A stretch of DNA of 64,000 nucleotides from an uncultured Flavobacteriales bacterium (lineage in GTDB: Bacteria; Bacteroidota; Bacteroidia; Flavobacteriales_D; Sanyastnellaceae), in contig CAJQIB010000029.1 of the NCBI GenBank assembly GCA_905478325.1, positions 1 through 64,000 of the forward strand, in the 5' to 3' direction. The notes under the pieces were generated by a model, which was not told where the DNA came from, did not search any database, and saw only the letters and a list, made by a program, of their open reading frames with translations. Shown piece by piece: positions 1-7,094 of this stretch (positions are counted from its first letter, which is position 1; each line of letters begins with the position of its first letter). Made by a program: the position numbers and the translations under genes.

Positions 1-531
1 GCGTGCTTGTTTGCGTTTACGATTAGCGCGCAAACGTTACTCCTTTCAGACGACGTTTTGTACATGAAAAATACAGAGGGGCACCAAACATTAGGGTTTC
101 TCCTTTATCAAATGAACGCTAGTGGTATTGTAGGTTTAGAGCTCAAAGCAATAGGGATTTTAGATGCTGAAGCAGAAGCACTTATTTCTGATTTTCTGTT
201 CAAAGAATTAAAGCTAAGAGACGGTGCGTTCGACGTGGATTTTAGCTATGATGACTCTGCACAGCCAATTACAATTCCTAAACAGCTAAAATTTTTGAAT
301 AAACCCCCTTTGTGGAGGGCTGGACAACACACAGTCAATGCCGTATCGTGGGGTGTGGGTGGCAGCGTTGTTGCAACAGGTGCAGTATTACTTGAGCAGC
401 CAATAATAGGGGGCGTCATCTTAGTAATCTCAAGCATTGGCAACATTGTTGAGAGGGTCAAATCGGGACGGGCCTTGCAAGAAGCATCTGAGTCTGATTC
501 ACTCAAACTAAATCGCGCAGAAAGAAAGTAG
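1..531 (+). CDS. hypothetical exported protein, 5'-truncated by window edge
   Basis: The frame is open from base 1 and no ATG precedes codon 20, so the true start lies upstream; a TTG at 7 is the first start-like codon. The visible N-terminus (ACLFAFTISAQ) reads like the tail of a signal peptide cut after Ala-Gln. A roughly 100-residue soluble part follows, then one Gly/Val/Ile-rich membrane-spanning stretch (about visible residues 113-145) and a charged tail starting KSGRALQEAS. I do not recognise a family. A decayed copy of this tail lies in opposite orientation at 662-742, so the region has held more than one member of the family. Confidence 0.6.
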   Translation, partial: ACLFAFTISAQTLLLSDDVLYMKNTEGHQTLGFLLYQMNASGIVGLELKAIGILDAEAEALISDFLFKELKLRDGAFDVDFSYDDSAQPITIPKQLKFLNKPPLWRAGQHTVNAVSWGVGGSVVATGAVLLEQPIIGGVILVISSIGNIVERVKSGRALQEASESDSLKLNRAERK

Positions 532-610
532 CTGTTCATCTTCTGACACCCAAGAAAAATGGACCTGTGGACTTCTGGACCACTCTACCTCGACTCTCCC
601 CCGTTTTGAT

Positions 611-657
611 ACCAAACCGCACCCCGGTTCCTTAGGGAAATAGTTTGGTTTGGTTTT
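611..657. repeat. 47-bp direct repeat, copy 1
   Basis: Matches 1650-1696 at 46 of 47 positions (G versus A after the CCCC run). Each copy contains the inverted arms ACCAAAC and GTTTGGT around an inner TTCC-TTAG-GGAA hairpin, so it can fold into a bulged stem. Together the two copies bracket about 1 kb holding one gene and a recombinase remnant, which fits attL/attR-like ends of a small decayed integrated element. Confidence 0.8.
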
Positions 658-661
658 AGAA

Positions 662-742
662 TCATGAACCGAGCTCTTTCTCAATAGCGAGTTCTGAAGA
701 ATCATCCGAAGCCTCCTGCAATGCCCTTGCGGACTTTAAAGT
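662..742 (-). pseudogene. remnant of a second copy of the 1-531 protein tail
   Basis: Read on the minus strand, this stretch encodes KSARALQEASDDSSEL followed by nine more residues and a TGA at 662-664. It aligns with the C-terminus of the 1-531 protein (KSGRALQEASESDSLKL) at about two thirds identity, with many synonymous differences, so it is an old paralogue rather than a recent copy. Only about 26 codons remain; the frame is closed a few codons upstream, where the neighbouring gene ends. The remnant points tail-to-tail at the intact gene. Confidence 0.55.
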
Positions 743-743
743 T

Positions 744-1445
744 TCAAAACTTTATTCCATACAAAACGCCTGGAGACAAAAGAACTTCTCCATCTGAGAA
801 ATCCAAGAATATATTGACATTTGCAGCAATAAAATACTTTTTATCATCTGGTCTGAATCTATACCCTTGACTCAAATGCACAAGAGGGTTTTCAAGCGGC
901 TTTTCGTCCGTAACCATAAACGTTACTCCAAAACCTCCCTCGTATAAGTGCTTCCCGTCACCAATAAGATTCGTTATGCTTAATGGTACATTCAAATCTT
1001 TATACCTCCAATTTATGCCTCGCCGATACTGACTATACAGTTTGCCCAATCCTATTCCTATGCGGGCCCCCAACTTGTAATTATTTTGGTTAATACATAA
1101 AACCTCATATTGAACGGAAGCAATTACGGACTTCCCTCCAAATTCGACATATGCCGCCGATCTATCGCTCTTCAAGCGAGCCTGACTCGATTGTGATTCG
1201 GAAACTTGAAAATCTGCGAACATTTCCTTGTCACCGTTTTCGTATTTGATCATGAAAACGTCAGTTTTGGACATGGTGTACAAGGGGCCATCCATGTTAC
1301 TATATTTCTTGTATTTCAAACTCTCAATTAGAACTTCAATGACCTTAACCTCAAGCTCATCACCATTTCGTTTGATTAATACGTCTTGTGCTGAAACCGA
1401 CACTATAAAGCTTGAGAGCAAGGCGAGTGAAATAAAAAATCTCAT
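744..1445 (-). CDS. hypothetical secreted protein, possible small outer-membrane barrel
   Basis: A 233-residue protein with a clear signal peptide (MRFFISLALLSSFIVSVSAQ). The mature N-terminus is a short domain with DVLIKRNGDELEVKV and a VFMIKYENGDKE strand, a pattern common in small Bacteroidota envelope proteins that begin with a DUF-like sensor of two beta hairpins. The remaining 130 residues alternate polar and hydrophobic residues and end in an aromatic residue (LLSPGVLYGIKF), as beta-barrel outer-membrane proteins do. It lies between the two 47-bp direct repeats and is the only intact gene in that interval, so it is a candidate cargo gene. No specific function can be assigned. Confidence 0.7.
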   Translation of the reverse strand: MRFFISLALLSSFIVSVSAQDVLIKRNGDELEVKVIEVLIESLKYKKYSNMDGPLYTMSKTDVFMIKYENGDKEMFADFQVSESQSSQARLKSDRSAAYVEFGGKSVIASVQYEVLCINQNNYKLGARIGIGLGKLYSQYRRGINWRYKDLNVPLSITNLIGDGKHLYEGGFGVTFMVTDEKPLENPLVHLSQGYRFRPDDKKYFIAANVNIFLDFSDGEVLLSPGVLYGIKF

Positions 1446-1482
1446 GGGTTTTATTTAGAACTCACAAGATATTGCTTTCAAT

Positions 1483-1644
1483 CTATCTCAGCTTCGGCAT
1501 ATCCTCCACCCTCAGAACAGGAACCTCCAAATTCTGCAGATAACCCAGCGTCACCTGCTTGCTCACATGCCCCATGACTTGCTGAACCACAGCGATGTCC
1601 CTGGTCTTCTTGTAGACATCAACGGCTTACAAAGAGTGGAAATC
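1483..1644 (-). pseudogene. tyrosine recombinase (phage-type integrase) C-terminal remnant
   Basis: The minus strand from 1626 to 1483 encodes 47 residues containing TRDIAVVQQVMGH, then QVTLGYLQNLEV and a stop. This is the end of the catalytic domain of tyrosine recombinases: the HxxR-type box, the LGH/MGH motif and the nucleophile Tyr in GYL. Just upstream, in the same frame, DFHSL precedes a TAA at 1627-1629, where an intact enzyme would read DFRHSFA. The remnant therefore has an in-frame stop and has lost the conserved Arg of the R-H motif. It ends at the right-hand 47-bp repeat, so the N-terminal two thirds of the gene are gone. Confidence 0.7.
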
Positions 1645-1649
1645 ACAAG

Positions 1650-1696
1650 ACCAAACCGCACCCCAGTTCCTTAGGGAAATAGTTTGGTTTGGTTTT
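1650..1696. repeat. 47-bp direct repeat, copy 2
   Basis: Second copy of the repeat at 611-657, one mismatch. It abuts the truncated end of the recombinase remnant on one side and ends 13 bases before the ATG of the MazG-like gene on the other. An integrase gene next to one copy of a direct repeat is the usual arrangement at an attachment site. Confidence 0.8.
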
Positions 1697-1709
1697 TTAC
1701 CTTGCGTAA

Positions 1710-2063
1710 ATGGAATTGAATTCAATTGAAGATATCCGACATGCGCTTCGGGAATTTGCTGACGCTCGGGACTGGGAACAGTTCCATACAATCAAAAACC
1801 TTTTACTGGCTCTGAACGGAGAGGTAGGTGAGCTATCTGAAGTGTTTCAATGGTTAAGTGACGGAGAGCTTGAGGAGTTAAGTGTTGAGAATAGAATTCG
1901 AGCACAGCACGAGCTTGCAGATGTTTTGCTCTATTTGGTAAGAATATCTGACAAGCTTGATATAGACTTAATTCAGGCAGCGAAGGAAAAGCTAGAAATG
2001 AATGCTTTGAAATATCCAGTTGCTGAGTCAAAGGGGAATGCCACGAAATACAATCGTCGATGA
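1710..2063 (+). CDS. MazG-like nucleotide pyrophosphohydrolase
   Basis: A 117-residue all-alpha protein of the MazG/dCTP pyrophosphatase type (RS21-C6 branch), which hydrolyses (d)NTPs to monophosphates and PPi. The magnesium-binding signature is visible: E38-x-x-E41 in NGEVGELSE and E68-x-x-D71 in HELADVLLYL. N-terminal RDWEQFHTIKNL matches the substrate-facing helix of this family. The length is normal for the single-domain form. It sits alone on the plus strand 13 bases after the 47-bp repeat and 70 bases before the HNH nuclease gene, in an accessory region. A role in cleaning the nucleotide pool or in phage interference is inference only. Substrate preference cannot be read from the sequence. 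Confidence 0.85.
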   Translation: MELNSIEDIRHALREFADARDWEQFHTIKNLLLALNGEVGELSEVFQWLSDGELEELSVENRIRAQHELADVLLYLVRISDKLDIDLIQAAKEKLEMNALKYPVAESKGNATKYNRR

Positions 2064-2133
2064 ACAATCTAATTCTGCAACCAGCTGGCAATGCAGATGC
2101 CAGAGAACATTATCTAGATACTGTTAGGTCACA

Positions 2134-3027
2134 TTGAAGATTGAGGATGTAAAAGAGTATCTCACTTCTACCCAAATTGAGTCTTTATTACAGATATACC
2201 CTAGTGGTGAGTTTCGATGTTGGGGCGTGACTCCCTCCAAGATCAATGTTAGCAAATGGAATAGGATTCAGCCGGGAGATGTAACGCTATTTGCTCGGCA
2301 AGGGCGAATCTTCGGCAGGGCCACGACAACGATTAAATTTCACAATCAGAATCTGGCTACTCATTTATGGAAGACAAACAAGGAGGGAGCGACATGGGAG
2401 TATATGTACTTTCTTGATGAGGTTGATGATTTAGATGTACCATATAGTGAATTCAACAAAATCATCGGTTACGAACCCAATTATGTGATTCAGGGTTTCA
2501 ATGTGCTTCCGTTTGAGAAAGCGAGAAAGGTTTTTGATAGTCTCGGTCTCTGGAGTGATACTTTTTATCCTGAAGCCTCAAAAGAAGATTACGCAAATGC
2601 TGTCCTTGAATTGGAAGAGACTGATGCTACAACTCATTCTAATGTCCGTCTTGAACAGGGGTATTTGAGGCGATTCTTATTCGGAAATAAGGTTACTGAG
2701 CAGTGTGCATGTTGCGGAGATGACTTTCCTGTCTCAATGCTTGTCACGGCTCACATCAAACCCAGAAAACACTGTAGTCGCGAAGAAAAGCTAGATCAGA
2801 ATGTCGTTATCCCGATGTGTAAGTTTGGATGTGATGAGCTGTTTGAAAGAGGCGCTATAGTTGTCAATGATGGTAATATTGAAAATGGCAAGGTATTGGC
2901 CTCTACTCCGGTAGTTGACTCAAGAATTAATATTCTCATGAGACGTCAAATACGTGGCTTTAACACGAGTAATAGGGCTTATTTCGAGTGGCACAGAATG
3001 AGTCATTTGAAGCGAGATAGTACTTGA
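2134..3027 (+). CDS. HNH endonuclease with N-terminal PUA/EVE-like domain
   Basis: 297 residues. The first 130 or so (GEFRCWGVTPSKINVSKWNRI, GDVTLFARQGRIFGRATT) resemble PUA/EVE-type folds that read modified bases; this part is inference from pattern. The C-terminus is an HNH_2-type nuclease: CACC at 191-194, AHIKP with H207, N223, then CKFGCDELFERGAI. The third canonical His is replaced by C233. No ATG is available: a stop at 2125-2127 leaves TTG 2134 as the only reasonable start. Such reader-nuclease fusions are usually modification-dependent restriction enzymes against phage DNA. The neighbouring MazG gene and recombinase remnant support an accessory or defence setting. Confidence 0.75.
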   Translation: MKIEDVKEYLTSTQIESLLQIYPSGEFRCWGVTPSKINVSKWNRIQPGDVTLFARQGRIFGRATTTIKFHNQNLATHLWKTNKEGATWEYMYFLDEVDDLDVPYSEFNKIIGYEPNYVIQGFNVLPFEKARKVFDSLGLWSDTFYPEASKEDYANAVLELEETDATTHSNVRLEQGYLRRFLFGNKVTEQCACCGDDFPVSMLVTAHIKPRKHCSREEKLDQNVVIPMCKFGCDELFERGAIVVNDGNIENGKVLASTPVVDSRINILMRRQIRGFNTSNRAYFEWHRMSHLKRDST

Positions 3028-3416
3028 ATCACACTAAAGGCTCTTGAATAATTTAGTCACACCCCTAGGCTTTTGCCTGGTATCCTCATTGAGCGCTCAA
3101 ACACATGAAACCGTTGAATTACACTATTATTGAAAAATGATTAACTGGCAATACTTTCCGAAATCATCAGTAACCTTACGCCGACGCGGGCGCTGATCGG
3201 TGAGCGCATTCACGAAGGTTGTTCCAACTTGAAGTTGATCTGCATACTTCTTGCATTTATCCGCAAGGTATCACGATGTCGCCCACAGTGTCGCCCACAA
3301 TTGTTCACAAACCCTTGGAAACGTTAGGTTTTATTGAGTCTTGTTGTGACAGGCCACCCTATACAAGAAACGCCCCGAACACCAATTTTTACTGGTGATA
3401 CAGGGCGTTTTACTAG
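3028..3416. other. gene-free stretch at the edge of the accessory region
   Basis: No intact gene is visible. It contains a 12-bp tandem repeat (TGTCGCCCACA at 3277-3287 and 3289-3299). On the minus strand, 3127-3270 is an open stretch of 47 codons whose middle (KKYADQLQVGTTFVNALTD) faintly resembles the C-terminal region of aldehyde dehydrogenases; if real it is a decayed fragment. The right end holds the terminator of the tRNA-Arg gene. Confidence 0.5.
3368..3410 (-). terminator. rho-independent terminator of tRNA-Arg
   Basis: Outer arms AAACGCCC and GGGCGTTT enclose a second stem CACCA/TGGTG. It lies directly downstream of the minus-strand tRNA-Arg gene. Confidence 0.7.
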
Positions 3417-3490
3417 TAGTCCCGTTGGGACTCGAACCCAAAACCGTCGGCTTAGAAGGCAGATGCTCTATCCAGTTGAGCTACGGGACC
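3417..3490 (-). tRNA. tRNA-Arg (TCT)
   Basis: Full cloverleaf on the minus strand: acceptor GGTCCCG with CGGGACT, D-arm GCTC/GAGC, anticodon loop CTTCTAA (anticodon TCT, reads AGA), and T-arm with GGTTCGAGTCC. The 3' CCA is not encoded. It borders the accessory region, a common integration site for islands. Confidence 0.95.
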
Positions 3491-3508
3491 ATGCTTCTTG
3501 AAGCGGTG

Positions 3509-3516
3509 CAAAGATG
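3509..3516 (-). promoter_or_regulatory. -7 element of the tRNA-Arg promoter
   Basis: Minus strand reads CATCTTTG, one base off the Bacteroidota TAnnTTTG consensus, 19 bases upstream of the tRNA. It overlaps an ATG at 3514 that could otherwise be taken as the start of the downstream protease gene. Confidence 0.55.
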
Positions 3517-3558
3517 CGAAAACGCAAATGCATTACCTTAGTGAAAACTGCATATCTG

Positions 3559-5913
3559 ATGACCGATTTTGCCAATCCAGCACAAAGCTCCTTTCTATCC
3601 TGCTACACCGACATCTTGAAGGTGCTTGGAACGAGCCTATTACTTAGCCTCTCGTTGGGCATTTCGCTATCCAATGCACAGTGTTCACATCTTGAGATGC
3701 CTGTGTCTTTATTCACCTCGATGGAGTTGTTAGAAGAGGAATGGCCAACTCACACGAAAGATTTGCACGTGGGACTTGATTTGAATCAACCTGCTTTTGC
3801 TGATTTGAGAAAGCACAAATACACTGAGCTGGACTTGCGCTTGCCATTTTTGAATGGCAAAGAATTGCTCCTTCAACTTGAATTGTTCTTGCCCTTTTCA
3901 GAAAACTTCTTGATTGGACGCACCCAAGAAACGGGCAAGTTTGTCGAAGAAAATTACCTTCCACAACTCCTCTCCTATCGCATTGTGTCTCCTGGCATCC
4001 GCGGCACCATCGTCATCATGAATGACCGCGTCATGGGAACATTCCAATACAAAGGACAGCAATACGATGTGTCCGCTTTACGCGGTGGAGTTGAGGGCAA
4101 GCACGTGTTGTTTTTGCTTTCTGACGCAGCACATGCCATGGAATTCGAATGTGGTGTAGACGAGTTTGCACCGAGGCGCGAAGTGATGCCCATGGGGATT
4201 CCATCACCATCCGCTGGCAACATGCTTTCAGAATGTGTGGAAGTCGCTATTGACATTGACTTTTATACCTATGGCACCTTTGGAAGCGACTGCTACCCCG
4301 CCGTAGAGTGGGCCTTGGCCTTGCTTGCCGGCGTCAACACCATTTACACCAATGACCTCGATGCCTTGATCAACATTCAAGCTTCATACATCCACGTTTG
4401 GGAGACGACGGATCCTTATAACGGCATTACTGATGATGCCGGGACCATGTTGGACACGTTCCGCATGGAATGGCTCACCAACTCGGACTTGGCAAACGTT
4501 CAGCGGGATTTGGTTCATCTGATGACACGACGAGGGAACACTGGAACGGGAGGCATTGCCTACCTCGATGTGGTTTGTTCGGCGCAGTACGGCGTTGGAT
4601 TCAGCTCGTATTTAGACCCCACCACGACCTACGATTTATCCAACTACAGTTGGAATCTCAATGTTGTTGGACACGAGTTAGGGCACAACTTTGGGTCCAA
4701 TCACACGCATTGGTGTGGCTGGCCAGGCGGGCCGATTGACAATTGCTATGAAGCAGAAGGGGGATGCACGAATGAGCCTCAAGCCCAAGTCGGCACGATG
4801 ATGAGTTATTGTCATGCGGTGTCTGGAGGTTCGGTCAACCTGAATTTCCACCCTACCGTGATCAATTCTGCATTGATACCAAGCATCAACTCCGACGGTT
4901 CCTGCTTTAACACCTGCGTAGACCTCATCACGACCTGCGACTATTACGGATGTACGGATGAATCCGCTTGCAATTATGATGTGGAAGCAGTTCAAGATGA
5001 TGGCACGTGCGCATTCAACATTGACGCTTGTGGGGTTTGCGGTGGAGACGCCTCAAGCTGTTCAGGCTGTATGGATGAAGAGGCCTGCAATTATGATGCG
5101 GAAGCCACAATTGACGACGGTTCTTGCTTCTTTCCAGAACCGGGATCTACATGCGATTGTACGAGCGACGTCTCCTTTGCGGATGTGCAACTTGCAGCAG
5201 GTGAAACAACCTCACAAGTGATCAATGGCTTTGGGTATCTCACAGGGTTCTCTGTTGTCCTGGATTTCTTGGATTCTCCAGTGGACAACTCTTGGGCAAA
5301 CGAAATGATGGTGGGCATCACCGCTCCCGATGGAACGTGCTTGCAATACGGCGGCTATAATTTATCATTGGATTGTCCAAGTGCTGGCATGTGGCCGACA
5401 GGTTGGAATACCAATGCCGCGGGAACCTATACAGCAACAGCCCTATTTCCCAATCCCATTTCGGGCACTGGGGATTGGACCATCACCTTGCTGAACTCTT
5501 GGAATGCTTCCGTTGGCGCGCTCTATACCACCACATTGACTTTTGATGGACTGTGCGAAGCTCCCGATGATATCTTCGGATGCACCAATAGCACGGCGTG
5601 TAATTTCAACGCATTGGCCACCGCTGACGACGGTTCGTGTGAATACACTTCGTGTGCCGGTTGTACCGACAGCGCTGCATGCAACTATGATGAGACAGCC
5701 ACCCTAGACGACGATTCGTGCGAATTCACGAGTTGTGTTTGTGAGGGCGACCTCAATGGAGATGACCAAATCACGGTTGCGGACATTTTGATCTTTCTCA
5801 GCGATTTTGGTTGTGTGACGGCGCCTTGTTCGGGTGACATCAACGGGGACGACCAAACCAATGTTTCGGACTTGCTGATTCTCCTCGCTGTATTTGGAGA
5901 CCTCTGCGAGTGA
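3559..5913 (+). CDS. secreted M12B-like zinc metalloprotease with P-domain and dockerin-like tail
   Basis: 784 residues from ATG 3559. An in-frame ATG at 3514 exists but overlaps the tRNA-Arg promoter and would leave a poorer signal peptide; from 3559 the hydrophobic LGTSLLLSLSLGISLSNAQ is well placed. The catalytic motif HELGHNFGSNH (H372, E373, H376, H382) and the Met-turn GTMMSYCH define a metzincin of the reprolysin type. Then come two Cys-rich ACNYD repeats (about 464-526), a proprotein-convertase-like P-domain jelly roll (about 535-665), two more ACNF/ACNYD repeats, and two EF-hand/dockerin-like motifs (GDLNGDDQITVADIL and GDINGDDQTNVSDLL). It is probably exported and calcium-stabilised. 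No classical type IX sorting domain is present; the dockerin-like end may take that place. Confidence 0.88.
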   Translation: MTDFANPAQSSFLSCYTDILKVLGTSLLLSLSLGISLSNAQCSHLEMPVSLFTSMELLEEEWPTHTKDLHVGLDLNQPAFADLRKHKYTELDLRLPFLNGKELLLQLELFLPFSENFLIGRTQETGKFVEENYLPQLLSYRIVSPGIRGTIVIMNDRVMGTFQYKGQQYDVSALRGGVEGKHVLFLLSDAAHAMEFECGVDEFAPRREVMPMGIPSPSAGNMLSECVEVAIDIDFYTYGTFGSDCYPAVEWALALLAGVNTIYTNDLDALINIQASYIHVWETTDPYNGITDDAGTMLDTFRMEWLTNSDLANVQRDLVHLMTRRGNTGTGGIAYLDVVCSAQYGVGFSSYLDPTTTYDLSNYSWNLNVVGHELGHNFGSNHTHWCGWPGGPIDNCYEAEGGCTNEPQAQVGTMMSYCHAVSGGSVNLNFHPTVINSALIPSINSDGSCFNTCVDLITTCDYYGCTDESACNYDVEAVQDDGTCAFNIDACGVCGGDASSCSGCMDEEACNYDAEATIDDGSCFFPEPGSTCDCTSDVSFADVQLAAGETTSQVINGFGYLTGFSVVLDFLDSPVDNSWANEMMVGITAPDGTCLQYGGYNLSLDCPSAGMWPTGWNTNAAGTYTATALFPNPISGTGDWTITLLNSWNASVGALYTTTLTFDGLCEAPDDIFGCTNSTACNFNALATADDGSCEYTSCAGCTDSAACNYDETATLDDDSCEFTSCVCEGDLNGDDQITVADILIFLSDFGCVTAPCSGDINGDDQTNVSDLLILLAVFGDLCE

Positions 5914-5946
5914 GGAGGAATTGAAGCAGAACATTTTGGAAACAAA

Positions 5947-5970
5947 AACCGCACGCTTTCGCGTGCGGTT
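5947..5970. terminator. intrinsic terminator, strongest on the minus strand
   Basis: A 10-bp perfect stem AACCGCACGC/GCGTGCGGTT with a TTTC loop. The minus-strand copy is followed by TTTTTGTTT, so it best serves the FISUMP gene; it may also stop the convergent protease transcript. Confidence 0.8.
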
Positions 5971-6104
5971 ACTGAGAATTTCGACTTCCTTTTCCACTCT
6001 GCCTAACCCTACATCATGAATACTGGATGGCCTCAATCAAGAATATAACTGCTTGAAAGAGGAATTTGTTGGCTCATTGGGAAAATTTTGCTTTCGCTGG
6101 CCTC

Positions 6105-6992
6105 TCAGTATTTTACCACGCGCAGATTCGACCAGATCGGACTTGAAAAACGAAGATGGTATAGTCCTGAAGGCAATGATTCCAAATCGATGGTTTGGTC
6201 CTCCTGTACGATTTGGCCGGATGCTTGGATTTTCCCGTTGGAATCATAGAGGAGATAGCTGCAGCCCAATGAGCCTAGCGTTGATTGTAGTATCACAGCA
6301 TTGTTTGTGGGATTCGGATAAACCAATGGCACAGGTTCGAGACCCTGCATCTCATTCAATCGACTGGTATCATCAAAAATGCAACGGACACAATTGCCAT
6401 CCCCTTTGGCGCGAGTGCCCATCATGGCCAGATCAACCGAAATTCCCAAGTTGCGCGAGTCCGTACCATTGGACTCCCGAGTTCGATACCCCACAAAGGC
6501 ATTGACATTTCCAATCGTCCCCGACATTCGACTGCGCGCACCGGCCAGCGGAAGCTTCAAGAGAGAAGTCATGGCACCTGCGGCATCTTGACTGTCCCAG
6601 GTCGCCATCTCTTCCAACCACTCGGATTCTGTGGGGATACTGAATCCCCAAGGACACGGATTGTTTATGCCGTCCCAACCATACCAGAGATCAGGATTGG
6701 AAGGGACACGCCAGTCATCCGAACCCAAAATAAACAGGTCGTGTCCGGGGAAATCTGATCCCGCAACCTCTGCAGTCGTGCCTGATGTGCGCAATTGGTG
6801 ACCATCACTGCCTCTTCCCCATTGGTACAAATGTCCAAAACTCGCACTATCCGTGCTGGAAACAGCCACTTGGCTAGCCCCCAAATTTTTATCCATCCAC
6901 GTTCGTCCTGTAACAGGATTCGTAACAGATTGCGCCGACGTTGTTTCAAAAAAAGCAAGTGAGATGAGGAAGGAGATCGAACGGTAATGCAT
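6105..6992 (-). CDS. secreted FISUMP-domain protein with T9SS sorting domain
   Basis: 295 residues. A signal peptide (ISFLISLAFFETTSAQ) is followed by a FISUMP domain (Fibrobacter succinogenes major paralogous domain): GRTWMDKNLGA near residue 29, a WGRGSDGHQ loop, the paired DDWRVPSNPDLW and GFSIPTESEW motifs, and GNCVRCI close to the domain end. The last 75 residues carry a Por/type IX secretion sorting domain (YPNPTNNAVIL, LYDSNGKIQASG, SLPSGLYHLRF). The product is therefore exported across both membranes and probably anchored at the surface; its ligand is unknown. ATG 6992 is fixed by a TAGGTTTG promoter element ending four bases upstream. It converges with the protease gene. Confidence 0.87.
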   Translation of the reverse strand: MHYRSISFLISLAFFETTSAQSVTNPVTGRTWMDKNLGASQVAVSSTDSASFGHLYQWGRGSDGHQLRTSGTTAEVAGSDFPGHDLFILGSDDWRVPSNPDLWYGWDGINNPCPWGFSIPTESEWLEEMATWDSQDAAGAMTSLLKLPLAGARSRMSGTIGNVNAFVGYRTRESNGTDSRNLGISVDLAMMGTRAKGDGNCVRCIFDDTSRLNEMQGLEPVPLVYPNPTNNAVILQSTLGSLGCSYLLYDSNGKIQASGQIVQEDQTIDLESLPSGLYHLRFSSPIWSNLRVVKY

Positions 6993-6996
6993 TTCA

Positions 6997-7004
6997 CAAA
7001 CCTA
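6997..7004 (-). promoter_or_regulatory. TAnnTTTG promoter element, leaderless spacing
   Basis: Minus strand TAGGTTTG, followed by TGAA and the ATG at 6992. A TTG on the minus strand (plus 7025-7027) lies 20 bases upstream of it, close to the ideal N19. Confidence 0.6.
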
Positions 7005-7094
7005 TTCATCTTCGTCGCTGCGTCCAAGACAAACAAAATCAAAGGAGTAAGCACTCATCTCTTCCTCCCACAGCCATTGTGCTATCTTGCCTGT

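Noticed and set aside
663-686. Short frame MNRALSQ directly after the first 47-bp repeat
   Set aside because: Seven codons only; it lies over the minus-strand paralogue relic and has no sign of function.
611-1696. Integron attC-like sites and gene cassettes
   Set aside because: The arms ACCAAAC/GTTTGGT differ from the RYYYAAC/GTTRRRY consensus at the key position, the site is too short, the enclosed gene runs against the expected cassette direction, and no IntI is seen.
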